A stretch of 64,000 nt of DNA from Paenibacillus_E oryzisoli_A (GCF_050467285.1 NZ_JBCMUN010000011.1:124001-188000); one strand, 5' to 3'; shown: positions 16,301 to 25,334, counted from the stretch's first letter. Translations and numbers: made by a program. Notes: generated by a model from the letters alone, not told the origin.

Positions 16301-17656
16301 TTACGCGGAAGCCACTTCCAGATCGTCTTCTTCGTTGTTGTTGAACGCTTCGCGGTCAAACTCGCCTTCGGAGTTCGCTACGAGCAGCGCTGTAACGGTA
16401 GTACCTGTTGCATTTACTGCTGTACGACCCATGTCGATCAGCGCTTCTACGCCAAGGACAAGACCCATACCTTCCAGCGGCAGACCCAGCGCAGTCAGTA
16501 CGACGGTCGTGGAGATCGCCGCAGGACCCGGTACGCCAGCAACCCCGATGGAGGAAATGACGCTGACCAAGATCAGGATCAGGTAGTCGGCACCGCTCAT
16601 CGGCAGGTTGTAGACTTTGGCAACGAACACGGCGACAACTGCCGGCCATACGCCACCGCAACCGTTGAAGTTCATCGTTGCGCCCAGCGGAGCCACGAAG
16701 CTCGCGATACGCGGAGATACGCGCAGACGTTTAGTTAGCACTTCCAGGTTCACAGGCAGTGTTGCGTAGCTGCTTCGCGTTGTGAAAGCAACGGCCACAG
16801 TCGGGTACGCCTTTTTAAAGAACTTAATCGGGTTCACTTTCGCAACCAGCAGTACAAGACCGCCGAAAATTAGAACAAAGTGAATGATCAGGGCAACGTA
16901 CGATGTTAAAATAATTTTCGCAAGCGGTGCAAGTGTATCAAGACCATACTTCGCAGCCATTGCGCCGATCAACGCGTAAACGCCGTACGGAGTCAAACGG
17001 ATAACGTATTTTACAACTTGGTGCACGATTGCCGTTGCGGAGGTCACGAAGTTTTTGACAGGCTCAACGACTTCCGGTTTCTTGGAGCCGACATGCACGA
17101 TCGCTACCGCGACGAAAATCGCGAAGATCAGAACAGGCACGACTTTGCCACTTGCCATATCGCCAATCGGATTGGATGGCACAAGATCCAGAATAACTTG
17201 CGAGAATGTCGGAATGTCTTTGGCTTTAAAATCTTTCGGAACCGCCTGGGCGATGCCGTTGCCTGGATCGAACGCCAAGGCAACCAGAAGGCCGATGATC
17301 GACGCGATCCCCGTTGTCAGCAGGAACCAGCCGACGGTTTTGAGGCCTAGCTTACGAAGCTGCGTTAAATTCGATAGCGACGAAATACTGTTAATAACGA
17401 GAATAAGGACGAGCGGCATAACAAGCATTTTGATCAGGTTGACGTAGATCGTCCCGATCGTGCTGACGCTTTTGTACTGCAGGCCAGCCTGATTAAAAAT
17501 AATACCCGCGATAAGACCCAAGCCTAGACCGATGAAAACACGATTACCAAAACTTACTTTCTTTCTGCCTAAGAAGCCAATGAAGCCGATAACCACGATG
17601 GAGACAAGTAAGCTGACCCAGTTGGTTTGAAAGGCGGTGACAAGGTTGTTTTCCAT
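16301..17656 (-). CDS. Dicarboxylate/amino acid:cation symporter, TcyP-like
   Basis: Secondary transporter of 451 residues of the DAACS family with about eight helices and two re-entrant loops. The Ser/Thr-rich loop appears as AFTTRSSYATLP and the substrate/cation site as GATMNFNGCGGVWP. The N-terminal layout (RKKVSFGNRVFIGLGLG) resembles TcyP of Bacillus, which takes up L-cystine; glutamate or dicarboxylate transport remains possible. The C-terminus is acidic. It is monocistronic with a near-consensus promoter and a shared terminator. Confidence 0.88.
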   Translation of the reverse strand: MENNLVTAFQTNWVSLLVSIVVIGFIGFLGRKKVSFGNRVFIGLGLGLIAGIIFNQAGLQYKSVSTIGTIYVNLIKMLVMPLVLILVINSISSLSNLTQLRKLGLKTVGWFLLTTGIASIIGLLVALAFDPGNGIAQAVPKDFKAKDIPTFSQVILDLVPSNPIGDMASGKVVPVLIFAIFVAVAIVHVGSKKPEVVEPVKNFVTSATAIVHQVVKYVIRLTPYGVYALIGAMAAKYGLDTLAPLAKIILTSYVALIIHFVLIFGGLVLLVAKVNPIKFFKKAYPTVAVAFTTRSSYATLPVNLEVLTKRLRVSPRIASFVAPLGATMNFNGCGGVWPAVVAVFVAKVYNLPMSGADYLILILVSVISSIGVAGVPGPAAISTTVVLTALGLPLEGMGLVLGVEALIDMGRTAVNATGTTVTALLVANSEGEFDREAFNNNEEDDLEVASA

Positions 17657-17704
17657 TGAAGCGATCCCCCAATTCCCATTCGTTTACTCGGTTTAATTGT
17701 GAAT

Positions 17705-17733
17705 ATAATATGACAACTAACACTAGATGTCAA
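17705..17733 (-). promoter_or_regulatory. Near-consensus sigma-A promoter of the symporter gene with an inverted repeat
   Basis: On the minus strand TTGACA (17733-17728), a 17-base spacer and TATTAT (17710-17705). TGACA/TGTCA (17711-17715, 17728-17732) forms an inverted repeat that spans the spacer and touches the -35, a possible operator. Confidence 0.75.
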
Positions 17734-17750
17734 TGCTTTTTTACACTGGC

Positions 17751-17803
17751 AAAAAAATAAAACCGAACATTCCCCTAAATTTTATGAGGAGAAATTCGGT
17801 TTT
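17751..17803 (-). terminator. Terminator of the lipoprotein gene
   Basis: AAAACCGAA/TTCGGTTTT arms (17759-17767, 17795-17803) enclose a partly paired loop. On the minus strand a T run follows (17757-17751). Confidence 0.7.
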
Positions 17804-17835
17804 AGCACTGTTTTCCATAAATTTGTCCCAGTCAC

Positions 17836-18714
17836 TTACATCGTATGCTGATCGTGCACAATCGCAACAAGATACCACGCTCCGGCCGTATAGGCGAACA
17901 CAAGCCGCAAGCTGGTCCAATCCATCCCTTGAAATTGCGGGTCGATCCCCGGGAAATGATATTCAACTGTTATATAGGAAGAAGTCGGATAGATGCTGAA
18001 TACGTTGTTGGTCATGTTGCCCTTGCCCAGCAGCGTGTTATAGCTGATTTGCGGGGCCGCGGCGAAGTTGGCATTATATACGAATTTGGCCCAATAATTC
18101 GGAAACGTCAAGTCGATATTGTCGCCCGAGCCGTCATACACGCCCCAATGGGTCGGCGAGGAATTCGACCATAAAGCTGCCAGCCCGCTGGCCGGAACAA
18201 TCACGTCGGTTGACGGCTGGATGTAGGAATACGGAGAGAACTGGACACCTTTTTGCGGATGAACGAGAGCCGCGAGCTTGGTGAAGTCTTTGTTCTGAAT
18301 GGCCGCAATCGTCTCCTTTGCACGGCTTGCGATCAAAGATTTGGCTTCCTCCGGTGTGGAGAAGGAAGGCGTGGCAGATGACCCCAGCGAAGAGGCCGGG
18401 CTGGATGGCGGCTTGGTCGGCGATGCTGCGGGCGAAGTCGGCATTGCCGATGCAGGCAGCGTGCTGCCTTTGGGCGGCGCAGGTGATGCCGACGCTGGGT
18501 TCACGGAAGCGACCGGCGTCGATCCCGCTCCCGGTGATGCCGATGAAGTCGCGCCCGGTGCCGCCGATGGCGAGACGCTGGACGTCGACTCATTTCCCGG
18601 CGACTGCTGAGCGATGGGTGTTGATGGGGCGTCTCCCGAGCTGCAACCGGCCGCTGCCGAAAGCGTGGTCAACATGCCCGCGAGCACGATTCCCTTCCTT
18701 ACTATGTCGCGCAA
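17836..18714 (-). CDS. Lipoprotein of unknown function with a Ser/Pro/Ala-rich linker
   Basis: Exported lipoprotein with lipobox TLSAAAGC and a basic N-region. I start it at a TTG (18714) placed 6 bases after a strong AAGGAGGGG; a GTG at 18732 in frame would include that site as coding sequence. After the Cys comes about 100 residues of low-complexity Ser/Pro/Ala linker. Then follows a compact C-terminal domain (about 165 residues) beginning STPEEAKSLIASRAKETIAAI and ending AWYLVAIVHDQHTM, which looks like an NTF2-type or SH3-like cone fold but is not identified. Monocistronic with its own terminator. Confidence 0.8.
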   Translation of the reverse strand: MRDIVRKGIVLAGMLTTLSAAAGCSSGDAPSTPIAQQSPGNESTSSVSPSAAPGATSSASPGAGSTPVASVNPASASPAPPKGSTLPASAMPTSPAASPTKPPSSPASSLGSSATPSFSTPEEAKSLIASRAKETIAAIQNKDFTKLAALVHPQKGVQFSPYSYIQPSTDVIVPASGLAALWSNSSPTHWGVYDGSGDNIDLTFPNYWAKFVYNANFAAAPQISYNTLLGKGNMTNNVFSIYPTSSYITVEYHFPGIDPQFQGMDWTSLRLVFAYTAGAWYLVAIVHDQHTM

Positions 18715-18825
18715 TGAAAACCCCTCCTTCACGTGGGTTGCTTCTACCCTAACAGACGCAAGTCAAGAGGAAAAGTTACATGCGAAGCAGCCGGAACGAG
18801 AAAAAAATCCGTTGTGCGCATAGGC

Positions 18826-19013
18826 TCAACTGGAAAATCTCCAGCTCATTGCGGCCGATTTGCCCTATGAGCGCAGCTCAACTGGAAAACCTCCAGCTTA
18901 TATTGGAGGTTTTGCCCAAACCACGCGGAATCGCGATACTGAGCTGGAGAAATTCCAGCTCACACGCCAAATTCCGCGCAAATCCCCTCGATGAACTGGA
19001 GGAATTCCAGCTC
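18826..19013. repeat. Four-palindrome intergenic array 3 (AGCTGGA flavour)
   Basis: CTGGA/TCCAG palindromes with 5-base loops, extended by AGCT or AACT on the outside, are centred at 18837, 18889, 18951 and 19003: spacings 52, 62, 52. Unit 3 (18941-18961) is a perfect 8-bp stem GAGCTGGA/TCCAGCTC around GAAAT. Confidence 0.85.
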
Positions 19014-19035
19014 ATCCTTGGTTAGGCTGCGCTGA

Positions 19036-19226
19036 GCTGAATAAGCTCTCACGGAGTGCATATTCAGCCGCGAAACCCTGGATTTCGGCCAATAGGCACT
19101 CGACAAGTGCTTATTCCCTCCAAATCGGCCCGTTACGCCGAGTAATGGGTTCAATAAGCACTCGCGGGATGCTTATTGAACCGCGAAACGCCGGCTTCCG
19201 TTCGTTAAGCACTCGACAAGTGCTTA
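19036..19226. repeat. Four-palindrome intergenic array 4 (AAGCACT flavour)
   Basis: Palindromes centred at 19052 (GCTGAATA/TATTCAGC), 19103 (GCACT/AGTGC), 19165 (TTCAATAAGC/GCTTATTGAA) and 19216 (TAAGCACT/AGTGCTTA): spacings 51, 62, 51. It follows array 3 directly, 49 bp from its last centre. Confidence 0.85.
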
Positions 19227-19370
19227 TTTCTATTTCACCAACCTCAAGCCATATTTGCAGCAACCAGGTTCGTTTTGAATTCGTTTGCTTACGACTGCAT
19301 GCCAGCTTCCCATGTTTGGTCGTACTTCCGGATTCCCTCTCCGTCCCCTCAATCCATACACTTCGCTAGA

Positions 19371-19562
19371 CCAATAGGATAACGGATGTATCTCATTGGG
19401 AAGTTTAAAGCGATTTGGTAAGGAAATAAGTTAGGTGAGCGAACTTATTTGCTGCAAATGAGCCGGAAACACGATGAAACCCGCAAATAAGATAAGACCG
19501 TTATCTTATTTGCGGAAATCAAGGGCAATCCGTGAAAATAGGTTATTGAAAGTAACCTATTT
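19371..19562. repeat. Four-palindrome intergenic array 5 (AATAAG flavour, first copy)
   Basis: Palindromes centred at 19385 (CCAAT/ATTGG), 19437 (AAATAAG/CTTATTT), 19498 (13-bp perfect stem from GCAAATAAG) and 19549 (AAATAGGTTA/TAACCTATTT): spacings 52, 61, 51. A near-identical array in the same unit order lies at 58241-58431. The rest of the gap (19227-19370 and 19563-19828) holds only GC-rich hairpins, including a strong one at 19651-19682 without a T run. Confidence 0.85.
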
Positions 19563-19706
19563 CGAAGAGCCGCCGGCTTTCACATGAGAAAACCGACATC
19601 TCACTCTCAGCCTGCTGCCTTAACCTGACAAGCGCGGCGAACAAACGCCGCCACTCCAGGTCTGGAGTGGCAGCGGCCTCGGACGGGCCCGCTTGGCCCA
19701 CCCCCA

Positions 19707-19748
19707 ACACAAACAAGCTGCCCGCCACCAAAGGGGCGAGCAGCTTCT
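19707..19748 (-). terminator. Possible terminator of the small acidic protein gene
   Basis: Hairpin arms AAGCTGC...CGCC and GGGGCGAGCAGCTT downstream of the stop at 19829, with only a weak T-rich tail on the minus strand. Low certainty. Confidence 0.4.
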
Positions 19749-19828
19749 CGCATCAGCGCGCAGCCGCTGAAGTGACCGCGGCTCGACCGAGGCGTCTGCG
19801 CCACCCAGCTTCCCGGCCGCGCGAGGCC

Positions 19829-20230
19829 TCAAATGCGAATGCCCGCGGAGAAATGGTTGTAATCATCCGCGGAAGGATCGAACGCCGCCTCGTCGTCGCT
19901 CGGCACCGCGTCCGCCGCGGCGGCGTAGCTGTCGGACCAATCCTCATTCACGGTATGCGCCGGAATACGGATGGAGCCCTCCAGGTCGTACGCCATGGCG
20001 TACGCGGCCTGCTCCGACTGGGCCTGCTTCTCGACCATGCGGCCGCCGTGCGCCTGCGCGATCTCGATCGCGGAGGTAATCTCCTGCGCATCGAGATGGA
20101 TGTGCAGCGTCGGCCGCGGCTCGCTCTCCAGCAGCTCCGGCTTGTAGCCGAGCTCTTCCAGCGTATCCAGCGCCAGCAGCGCATCGCGCTTCTGCCCAAA
20201 TTCAAAAAAGATAGGAACGAAGTCCTTCAT
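19829..20230 (-). CDS. Conserved hypothetical acidic protein
   Basis: Cytoplasmic protein of 133 residues, not recognised. The N-terminal 75 residues look like an alpha/beta sandwich (FVPIFFEFGQKRDALLALDT, then PTLHIHLDAQEITSAIEIAQ). The C-terminal 45 residues are acidic and rich in Ala, Asp and Ser. No signal peptide or metal motif. I start at the ATG at 20230, 7 bases after AAAGGAGG; a GTG lies one codon earlier. It is adjacent to, and in the same direction as, the inositol-phosphatase gene 190 bases upstream. Confidence 0.7.
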   Translation of the reverse strand: MKDFVPIFFEFGQKRDALLALDTLEELGYKPELLESEPRPTLHIHLDAQEITSAIEIAQAHGGRMVEKQAQSEQAAYAMAYDLEGSIRIPAHTVNEDWSDSYAAAADAVPSDDEAAFDPSADDYNHFSAGIRI

Positions 20231-20421
20231 CACCCAGCCTCCTTTCTTCCTTCAAATGGAAAGTCTGCTCTTAGCGTGCACCACTTGCTCCCACTCTATT
20301 CCTCTTCTTTCCCGAATTCCGGTGGGGGCGGTGAGTCGGTTCTCGGACGAAATTCGACCGCCGTCATATGCCTGCAAAGCTGCGCCAGGATTCGCACACC
20401 CAGCACAGCAATTCTATCCGC

Positions 20422-21252
20422 CTATTCCGCCAGCCCCGCCTGCACCATCCGCAGCAGCTCATCATGATATGCCGGCACCGCGGCGACGACGAATTGCGCA
20501 CCCGCCGGCTTGCCCTCGTTCCCGCCGTTCAACAGGCTCAGCGGCACACCCGCGAAGTCCGTCACCTTCACGCCCGCTTCCTGCGCCAGCAGCAGTCCAG
20601 CGTAGAGATCCTCGCCCTCGGAATCGTACACCACGATGCCGTAAAGATCGCCGAGAGCGAGCATCGCCCAAGCGATGGAGGGCGCCCAGAGGCGCAGCAC
20701 TCTTTTCGTCGCAAACTCCAGATGATGACGAAGCTGCAGCGCCCGCAGGTTGTCCTTTTTCACCACATGGCCCTGAATCCATGAAATCGACGACTTCGCA
20801 AGCGCTCCCTGCGGATGCGGCACAAGCTTCACATCCTCCTGCCACGCGCCTCCCCCATGCACCGCCGAATAGGTCACGCCCAAATGCGAATCGTACACCA
20901 CGCCCAGAATAATCTGACCTTGATAACTTAGCGAAATACAGACGCCGTATAGAGGCAGTCCAATCGCATAATTGTTTGTACCGTCCAAGGGATCGACATG
21001 CCAGACCCACTCGCTGGCCGCGCCCCCTTCCCCTGCTTCTTCACTATAAATGCGGTGCGTAGGAAATACGCTCATAATCTCATCGACGATCAGCCGATCC
21101 GCGAGCACATCCACCTCCGTCACCAAGTCTCCCCGCTCGTCCTTCATCTGGGTGCCAAGTTGACTTCCAAAACGGCTCCGCGCCAGTTCCCCGGCTTTCT
21201 TGGCCGCTCGTTCCGCCACTTCTCTCGCTAATGTCCACGTGCTCCGCTCCAT
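20422..21252 (-). CDS. Inositol monophosphatase family protein
   Basis: Mg-dependent phosphatase of 276 residues. The first metal ligand is the Glu pair of SEEAGEG (about 72-78), followed by motif A WHVDPLDGTNNYA (about 85-97) and the C-terminal motif DLYAGLLLAQEAG, where the usual WD is replaced by DLYAG but the Asp is kept. Start taken at 21252, 9 bases after AAGGGG; upstream ATGs are in frame but badly placed. Members hydrolyse inositol-1-phosphate, PAP, fructose-1,6-bisphosphate or NADP; the specificity here is open. Confidence 0.9.
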   Translation of the reverse strand: MERSTWTLAREVAERAAKKAGELARSRFGSQLGTQMKDERGDLVTEVDVLADRLIVDEIMSVFPTHRIYSEEAGEGGAASEWVWHVDPLDGTNNYAIGLPLYGVCISLSYQGQIILGVVYDSHLGVTYSAVHGGGAWQEDVKLVPHPQGALAKSSISWIQGHVVKKDNLRALQLRHHLEFATKRVLRLWAPSIAWAMLALGDLYGIVVYDSEGEDLYAGLLLAQEAGVKVTDFAGVPLSLLNGGNEGKPAGAQFVVAAVPAYHDELLRMVQAGLAE

Positions 21253-21418
21253 TTGCTTCATCCCCTTATCTGGACTTGTCATGTATTGTACATAGTTTAC
21301 CATGAATTGCCTGAAAAGTTGCGAGGATGCGACTTCATTACATTGACAATCGGCCTTTCAATCTGTGATAATATAGCAAAATCAGACGACAAAAGCTGTC
21401 GAAAGGAGCAAGACGAGT

Positions 21419-22378
21419 ATGGTAAAGCATCACCAGCATAAAATTTTGGATTGTACGATTCGCGATGGCGGTTTGGTCAACGATTGGGATTTCAGTGTTG
21501 AATTTGTTCAAGATATGTATCGCGGGTTAAGCGCAGCTGGCGTTGAATATATGGAAATCGGGTACAAAAACTCCGAGAAACTGCTCAAAGGCGGCGCTGC
21601 CGGTCCTTGGCGTTTCCTGAACGAGTCCTTCCTGCGTGATGTGATTACCAAAAAGACCGACACCAAGCTTTCCGCGCTTGTGGATATCGGCCGCGTGGAT
21701 GAGAACGATATTTTGCCGCGCGAAGACAGCTTGCTGGATCTGATTCGTGTTGCTTGCTATATCAAAGATGTGGACAAGGGCCTCGAGCTCGTTGAGAAAT
21801 TCAACAGCATGGGCTACGAAACGTCCCTGAACATCATGGCGCTTTCTCATGTCATGGAGAATGAGCTGACGGAAGCTTTTGAAGAAATTAATAAAAGCCC
21901 TGTCGATGTCGTGTACATCGTAGACTCGTACGGCAGCATGACGATGAAAGACATTGACTACCTGGTTACGAAGTTCCAACGCCTGCTGCCTGAGAAGGAG
22001 CTTGGCCTTCATATGCACAACAACATGCAGCTCGCCTTCGCGAACACGATCACAGGCGCTGCCAAAGGCGTGACATTCCTCGATTCCTCCGTGTACGGCA
22101 TGGGCCGCGCGGCAGGCAACTGCACGACGGAGCTGCTGCTGAGCCACCTGAAAGGCGCTCGCTACGACATCCGTCCGGTGTTGGAAATTATCGAGAAGCA
22201 CATGATTACGATGCGCGACAAATGGGACTGGGGCTACCTCGTTCCGTACATGATCGTTGGTGCATTGGACGAGCATCCGCGTACGGCGATGGCGCTTTTG
22301 AATTCCGCAGAGCGCAACAACTTCGTCGACTTCTATGACCGCCTGACTTCCGTCGAAACGGCTTCCGGCGTAAAATAA
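21419..22378 (+). CDS. DRE-TIM metallolyase family aldolase
   Basis: TIM-barrel enzyme of 319 residues. The metal/catalytic opening is LDCTIRDGG (residues 10-18), the variant of DRE seen in HMG-CoA lyase and 4-hydroxy-2-oxovalerate aldolase relatives. The metal-binding HxH is LHMHNN, and the GAAKGVTFLDSSVYGMGRAAGN stretch is the typical barrel end. It lacks the regulatory C-terminal domain of isopropylmalate synthase. The cell role is unknown; an aldol cleavage or condensation on a 2-oxo acid is expected. Ribosome site AAAGGAG, strong terminator after it, monocistronic. Confidence 0.9.
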   Translation: MVKHHQHKILDCTIRDGGLVNDWDFSVEFVQDMYRGLSAAGVEYMEIGYKNSEKLLKGGAAGPWRFLNESFLRDVITKKTDTKLSALVDIGRVDENDILPREDSLLDLIRVACYIKDVDKGLELVEKFNSMGYETSLNIMALSHVMENELTEAFEEINKSPVDVVYIVDSYGSMTMKDIDYLVTKFQRLLPEKELGLHMHNNMQLAFANTITGAAKGVTFLDSSVYGMGRAAGNCTTELLLSHLKGARYDIRPVLEIIEKHMITMRDKWDWGYLVPYMIVGALDEHPRTAMALLNSAERNNFVDFYDRLTSVETASGVK

Positions 22379-22384
22379 CACAGC

Positions 22385-22446
22385 AAGAACCCCTCACATT
22401 CGGCCTATGGAGCTTCCTCCAGGCGGATGTGCAGGGGTTCTTTTTC
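22385..22446 (+). terminator. Terminator of the aldolase gene
   Basis: AAGAACCCCTcACAT pairs with GATGTGcAGGGGTTCTT around a long, partly paired loop, followed by TTTTT. Confidence 0.85.
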
Positions 22447-22472
22447 GGTAGATGGCGTGTCCACGCCTTCAC

Positions 22473-22811
22473 CTACACCTTCATTATTTTCGCACCCACC
22501 ACATAATTCTCCGCATATGCACGGTCAATCAGAAAAACAAAATCGTCATCCCGCCGTGCCACACTCTTCTTGCGATACACTTCAATAAATTCGTTGTCGG
22601 CCAGATTCGTGCATGCCTCATCCGTGTAGATCAGGCCGTCCTCCAGCCGTTTGAGCGCCTCCACCATGACTTCCCGTTTCTTGAGCTTACCGTAAATCTC
22701 GATATAGACGACCGTGCTGGCATCATAGCTTCTCAGCATGATTGCGACTTTATTCAGCTTCGTCTTCACAGGTTCCAGTTGCTGCTCCTCTTTCTCCTCC
22801 GATATACTCAT
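22473..22811 (-). CDS. Conserved hypothetical protein
   Basis: Small cytoplasmic protein of 112 residues from the ATG at 22811 (AAAGGAG 8 bases upstream); a longer frame from 22871 has no ribosome site. It contains SYDASTVVYIEIYGKLKKRE and a basic C-terminal third with VYRKKSVARRDDDFVFLID. No known domain recognised. Convergent with the aldolase gene and divergent from the second two-component operon. Confidence 0.65.
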   Translation of the reverse strand: MSISEEKEEQQLEPVKTKLNKVAIMLRSYDASTVVYIEIYGKLKKREVMVEALKRLEDGLIYTDEACTNLADNEFIEVYRKKSVARRDDDFVFLIDRAYAENYVVGAKIMKV

Positions 22812-22994
22812 CGCCTTCGCTCCTTTGTGGGTCATAGGTCTTTGCTTATAGCTTATGTGGAAAACGTCCATGCGGACTAGGCTGATGGCGCCGTCCCGGG
22901 GCGGGGATGTATGGTTATCGGCGGGGTTGAGAGACTAAGCAATAGAAGCAGCCAGAGGCTAATCAGGCACAAAACGTAGTGAGGTGAACGGCGC

Positions 22995-23732
22995 ATGAGC
23001 CGAGTACTGCTGATTGAGGATGAAGAGCGCATCGCCCGGGTGCTGCAGCTGGAGCTGGAGCATGAGGGCTATGACGTGCATGTGCGCACTGACGGAAGGT
23101 CGGGGCTTGAGGCGGCGCTAAATGAGGGCGAATGGGGCATCGTGCTGCTCGATGTGATGCTGCCTGAGATGAACGGTCTGGAGGTGCTGCGAAAAATAAG
23201 GCAAGTGGACGCGGCGCTGCCGATTATTTTGCTGACGGCGCGCGATGCGATCCCCGACCGCGTCAGCGGGTTGGATCAAGGCGCGAACGACTACGTGACG
23301 AAGCCGTTTGCCACGGAGGAACTGCTGGCACGGATCCGCAGTCTTTTAAGAACGAAGAGCCTGCAAGAGCAGCCTCCCGAGCAGCCGCATGTGCTCAAGG
23401 TCGACGACCTCACGATGGATCTCAAAAGCCGCGCCGTCACCCGGGAAGGCACAGCCATCGAGCTGACGCCGACGGAGTTCGAGCTGCTCCGTTTTCTCAT
23501 TCAGCACCAGGATGAGGTCATGTCGCGGGAGCAGATCATTTCCGAGGTGTGGGGCTATGATTTCATCGGAGACACCAATGTCGTGGACGTGTATATCCGC
23601 TATCTCAGGCAGAAGGTGGACAAGCCTTTTGCCGTTAAGCTGATCCAGACGATCCGCGGCATCGGCTACTTGCTCAAATCAGGCGACGCCGTGGCAGACG
23701 ACAAAACGGAGCCTGATGAGGAGGCGCCATGA
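22995..23732 (+). CDS. OmpR family response regulator, ArlR/YkoG-like
   Basis: Response regulator of 245 residues: receiver with acid residues E8/D9, phospho-acceptor D53 (LLDVMLPEM), Thr in LLTARD and Lys in TKPFATEEL. The C-terminal winged helix has LTPTEFELLRFL and VDVYIRYLRQKVD. The acidic tail is unusual. It is first in an operon with the kinase (4-base overlap). The closest look is to ArlR of Staphylococcus and YkoG of Bacillus, which govern envelope functions. A cell-wall hydrolase gene lies downstream of the operon. Confidence 0.95.
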   Translation: MSRVLLIEDEERIARVLQLELEHEGYDVHVRTDGRSGLEAALNEGEWGIVLLDVMLPEMNGLEVLRKIRQVDAALPIILLTARDAIPDRVSGLDQGANDYVTKPFATEELLARIRSLLRTKSLQEQPPEQPHVLKVDDLTMDLKSRAVTREGTAIELTPTEFELLRFLIQHQDEVMSREQIISEVWGYDFIGDTNVVDVYIRYLRQKVDKPFAVKLIQTIRGIGYLLKSGDAVADDKTEPDEEAP

Positions 23733-25093
23733 GCCTCAAGCTGAAACTGACCCTGTGGGTGAACGTTGGCTTGATGGTTGTGCTTTTTGTCAGCTTCACC
23801 TTCGTCTACTACATGTTCCTGCGCGTCTCCACCAATGGCGAGATTGAACTGTTAAAGGAAAAAGCACGCACGCTGCTGCTGAACGATCTGCCTCACCATC
23901 CGGAGTTTTGGAAAACCGGCACGCAGATGGACGAAATGCTCATTCCGCAGGAGATGCTGCGCTACATTTTGCCTGATTCGTCTGTGGAGCATCAGATTTA
24001 TTCGGACAGCAATCTAGTCCGCTATCCAGCCGTCTACCGCGCCGAGGCGTCCAATTCGCTGATCAAAGACGATAACGGTATCCTGGTTTTTGTAAGAACC
24101 CCTGTCTACAAAGACGGCAAACAAGTCGCGCTGCTCGAAATCGGACGCAGTCTACGCAAACTCGGCGATTATGCGGATATGCTCATTTCGATTCTTATTT
24201 TGACGGCGGTCGGGGCGCTAGGGGTGACGCTGTTTGGGGCTTATTTTTATACCAATGTCCTCTTCCGCCCCCTTCAGCAGTTCATCAAGACGATGCAAAA
24301 TATCGAGGAAAGCGGCTCATTTCGCCATATCCCCTTGCCCGCCAACCATGCGAACGATGAACTCACCAAGCTGGGCACGACGTTTAACCGGATGATCGAC
24401 CGGCTGCAGGAGATGTTCCGCAAGCAGGAACAGTTCCTCGCCGACGCTTCCCACGAGCTGAGAACGCCGCTCACGATTATCGAAAGCTATGCCAGCCTGC
24501 TGCGCAGATGGGCTTTGCAGAACGATCAGCTGCGCGAGGAGGCGCTTGGCGCCATCATATCGGAGGCGGGACAGTTGAAGCTGCTGACGCAAAACCTGCT
24601 CTCGCTCACCGGCTCCGCCCGCAACGACTGCGATCAGAAAATCGCTTTCGATCTGCTGCCGATTCTGGAGCAAACCGCGGCTTCGCTGCGTGTCACGTCC
24701 TCGCGCGACATTCACGTGCAGGCGCATGCCGAGAACACCAAGCTGATCATAACGGCCGACCCTTATCAGATTAAGCAGCTGCTTGTTATCCTCATAGACA
24801 ATGCGCTCAAGTACAGCCAAGCTCCTGTCGAAATCCGATATGAGGAGGCGGAGCAAAGCGTTAAGATTGAGGTCATTGATCATGGCATCGGCATTGCTGA
24901 AGAGGAGCTTCCTCACGTCTTCGATCGCTTCTATCGCACCGATAAAGCCCGCAATCGCAAGCAAGGAGGCGCAGGTCTGGGCCTCGCCATTGCCAAGCAT
25001 ATCGTGGATAAACACCATGGCGACATCCAGCTCCGAAGCACGCTCGGCCTAGGCACGACGGCCAGTGTAACGCTTTCAAAGTCGTGTCAATAA
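23729..25093 (+). CDS. Sensor histidine kinase, ArlS/YkoH-like
   Basis: Kinase of 454 residues: transmembrane helices at about 8-30 and 152-174, an extracytoplasmic sensor of about 120 residues between them, HAMP, phospho-acceptor His242 in ADASHELRTP, N box (LIDNALKYSQ), G1 (DHGIGIAEEEL) and G2 (GGAGLGLAI). The start overlaps the regulator stop. Partner of the response regulator just upstream. Confidence 0.95.
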   Translation: MSLKLKLTLWVNVGLMVVLFVSFTFVYYMFLRVSTNGEIELLKEKARTLLLNDLPHHPEFWKTGTQMDEMLIPQEMLRYILPDSSVEHQIYSDSNLVRYPAVYRAEASNSLIKDDNGILVFVRTPVYKDGKQVALLEIGRSLRKLGDYADMLISILILTAVGALGVTLFGAYFYTNVLFRPLQQFIKTMQNIEESGSFRHIPLPANHANDELTKLGTTFNRMIDRLQEMFRKQEQFLADASHELRTPLTIIESYASLLRRWALQNDQLREEALGAIISEAGQLKLLTQNLLSLTGSARNDCDQKIAFDLLPILEQTAASLRVTSSRDIHVQAHAENTKLIITADPYQIKQLLVILIDNALKYSQAPVEIRYEEAEQSVKIEVIDHGIGIAEEELPHVFDRFYRTDKARNRKQGGAGLGLAIAKHIVDKHHGDIQLRSTLGLGTTASVTLSKSCQ

Positions 25094-25101
25094 AAACATT
25101 A

Positions 25102-25134
25102 TCAGAAGATTCTCAGCGTTTTCTCAGAATCGGA
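25102..25134 (+). promoter_or_regulatory. Three 11-bp TCAG direct repeats upstream of the NlpC/P60 gene
   Basis: TCAG cores at 25102, 25113 and 25124, 11 bp apart, right after the kinase stop and about 200 bases before the hydrolase gene. Unlike the four other arrays, no -10 lies 14 nt downstream; the nearest TATACT is at 25200-25205. Binding by either OmpR-type regulator of this window is possible. Moderate certainty only. Confidence 0.5.
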
Positions 25135-25334
25135 CCTCCTCCTTAGGGTAGCGCTTCTTGGGGCGTGTCGTGGTAAATAATAGGCCATTTTTCATCTGCT
25201 ATACTGGGTACAGGTGAACGAGACACACACCAACAAGGGAGCTCAACGAATGAGCCTACCTGCAAGCACACAAGCGTCGTACGCACGCTTTCCTTATATA
25301 AGGCTTGCAATACAACTCTAAGGAGGCAACCCAG

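Noticed and set aside
19651..19682. Strong GC-rich hairpin as a terminator
   Set aside because: No T run on either side; too far from a stop codon to be assigned.
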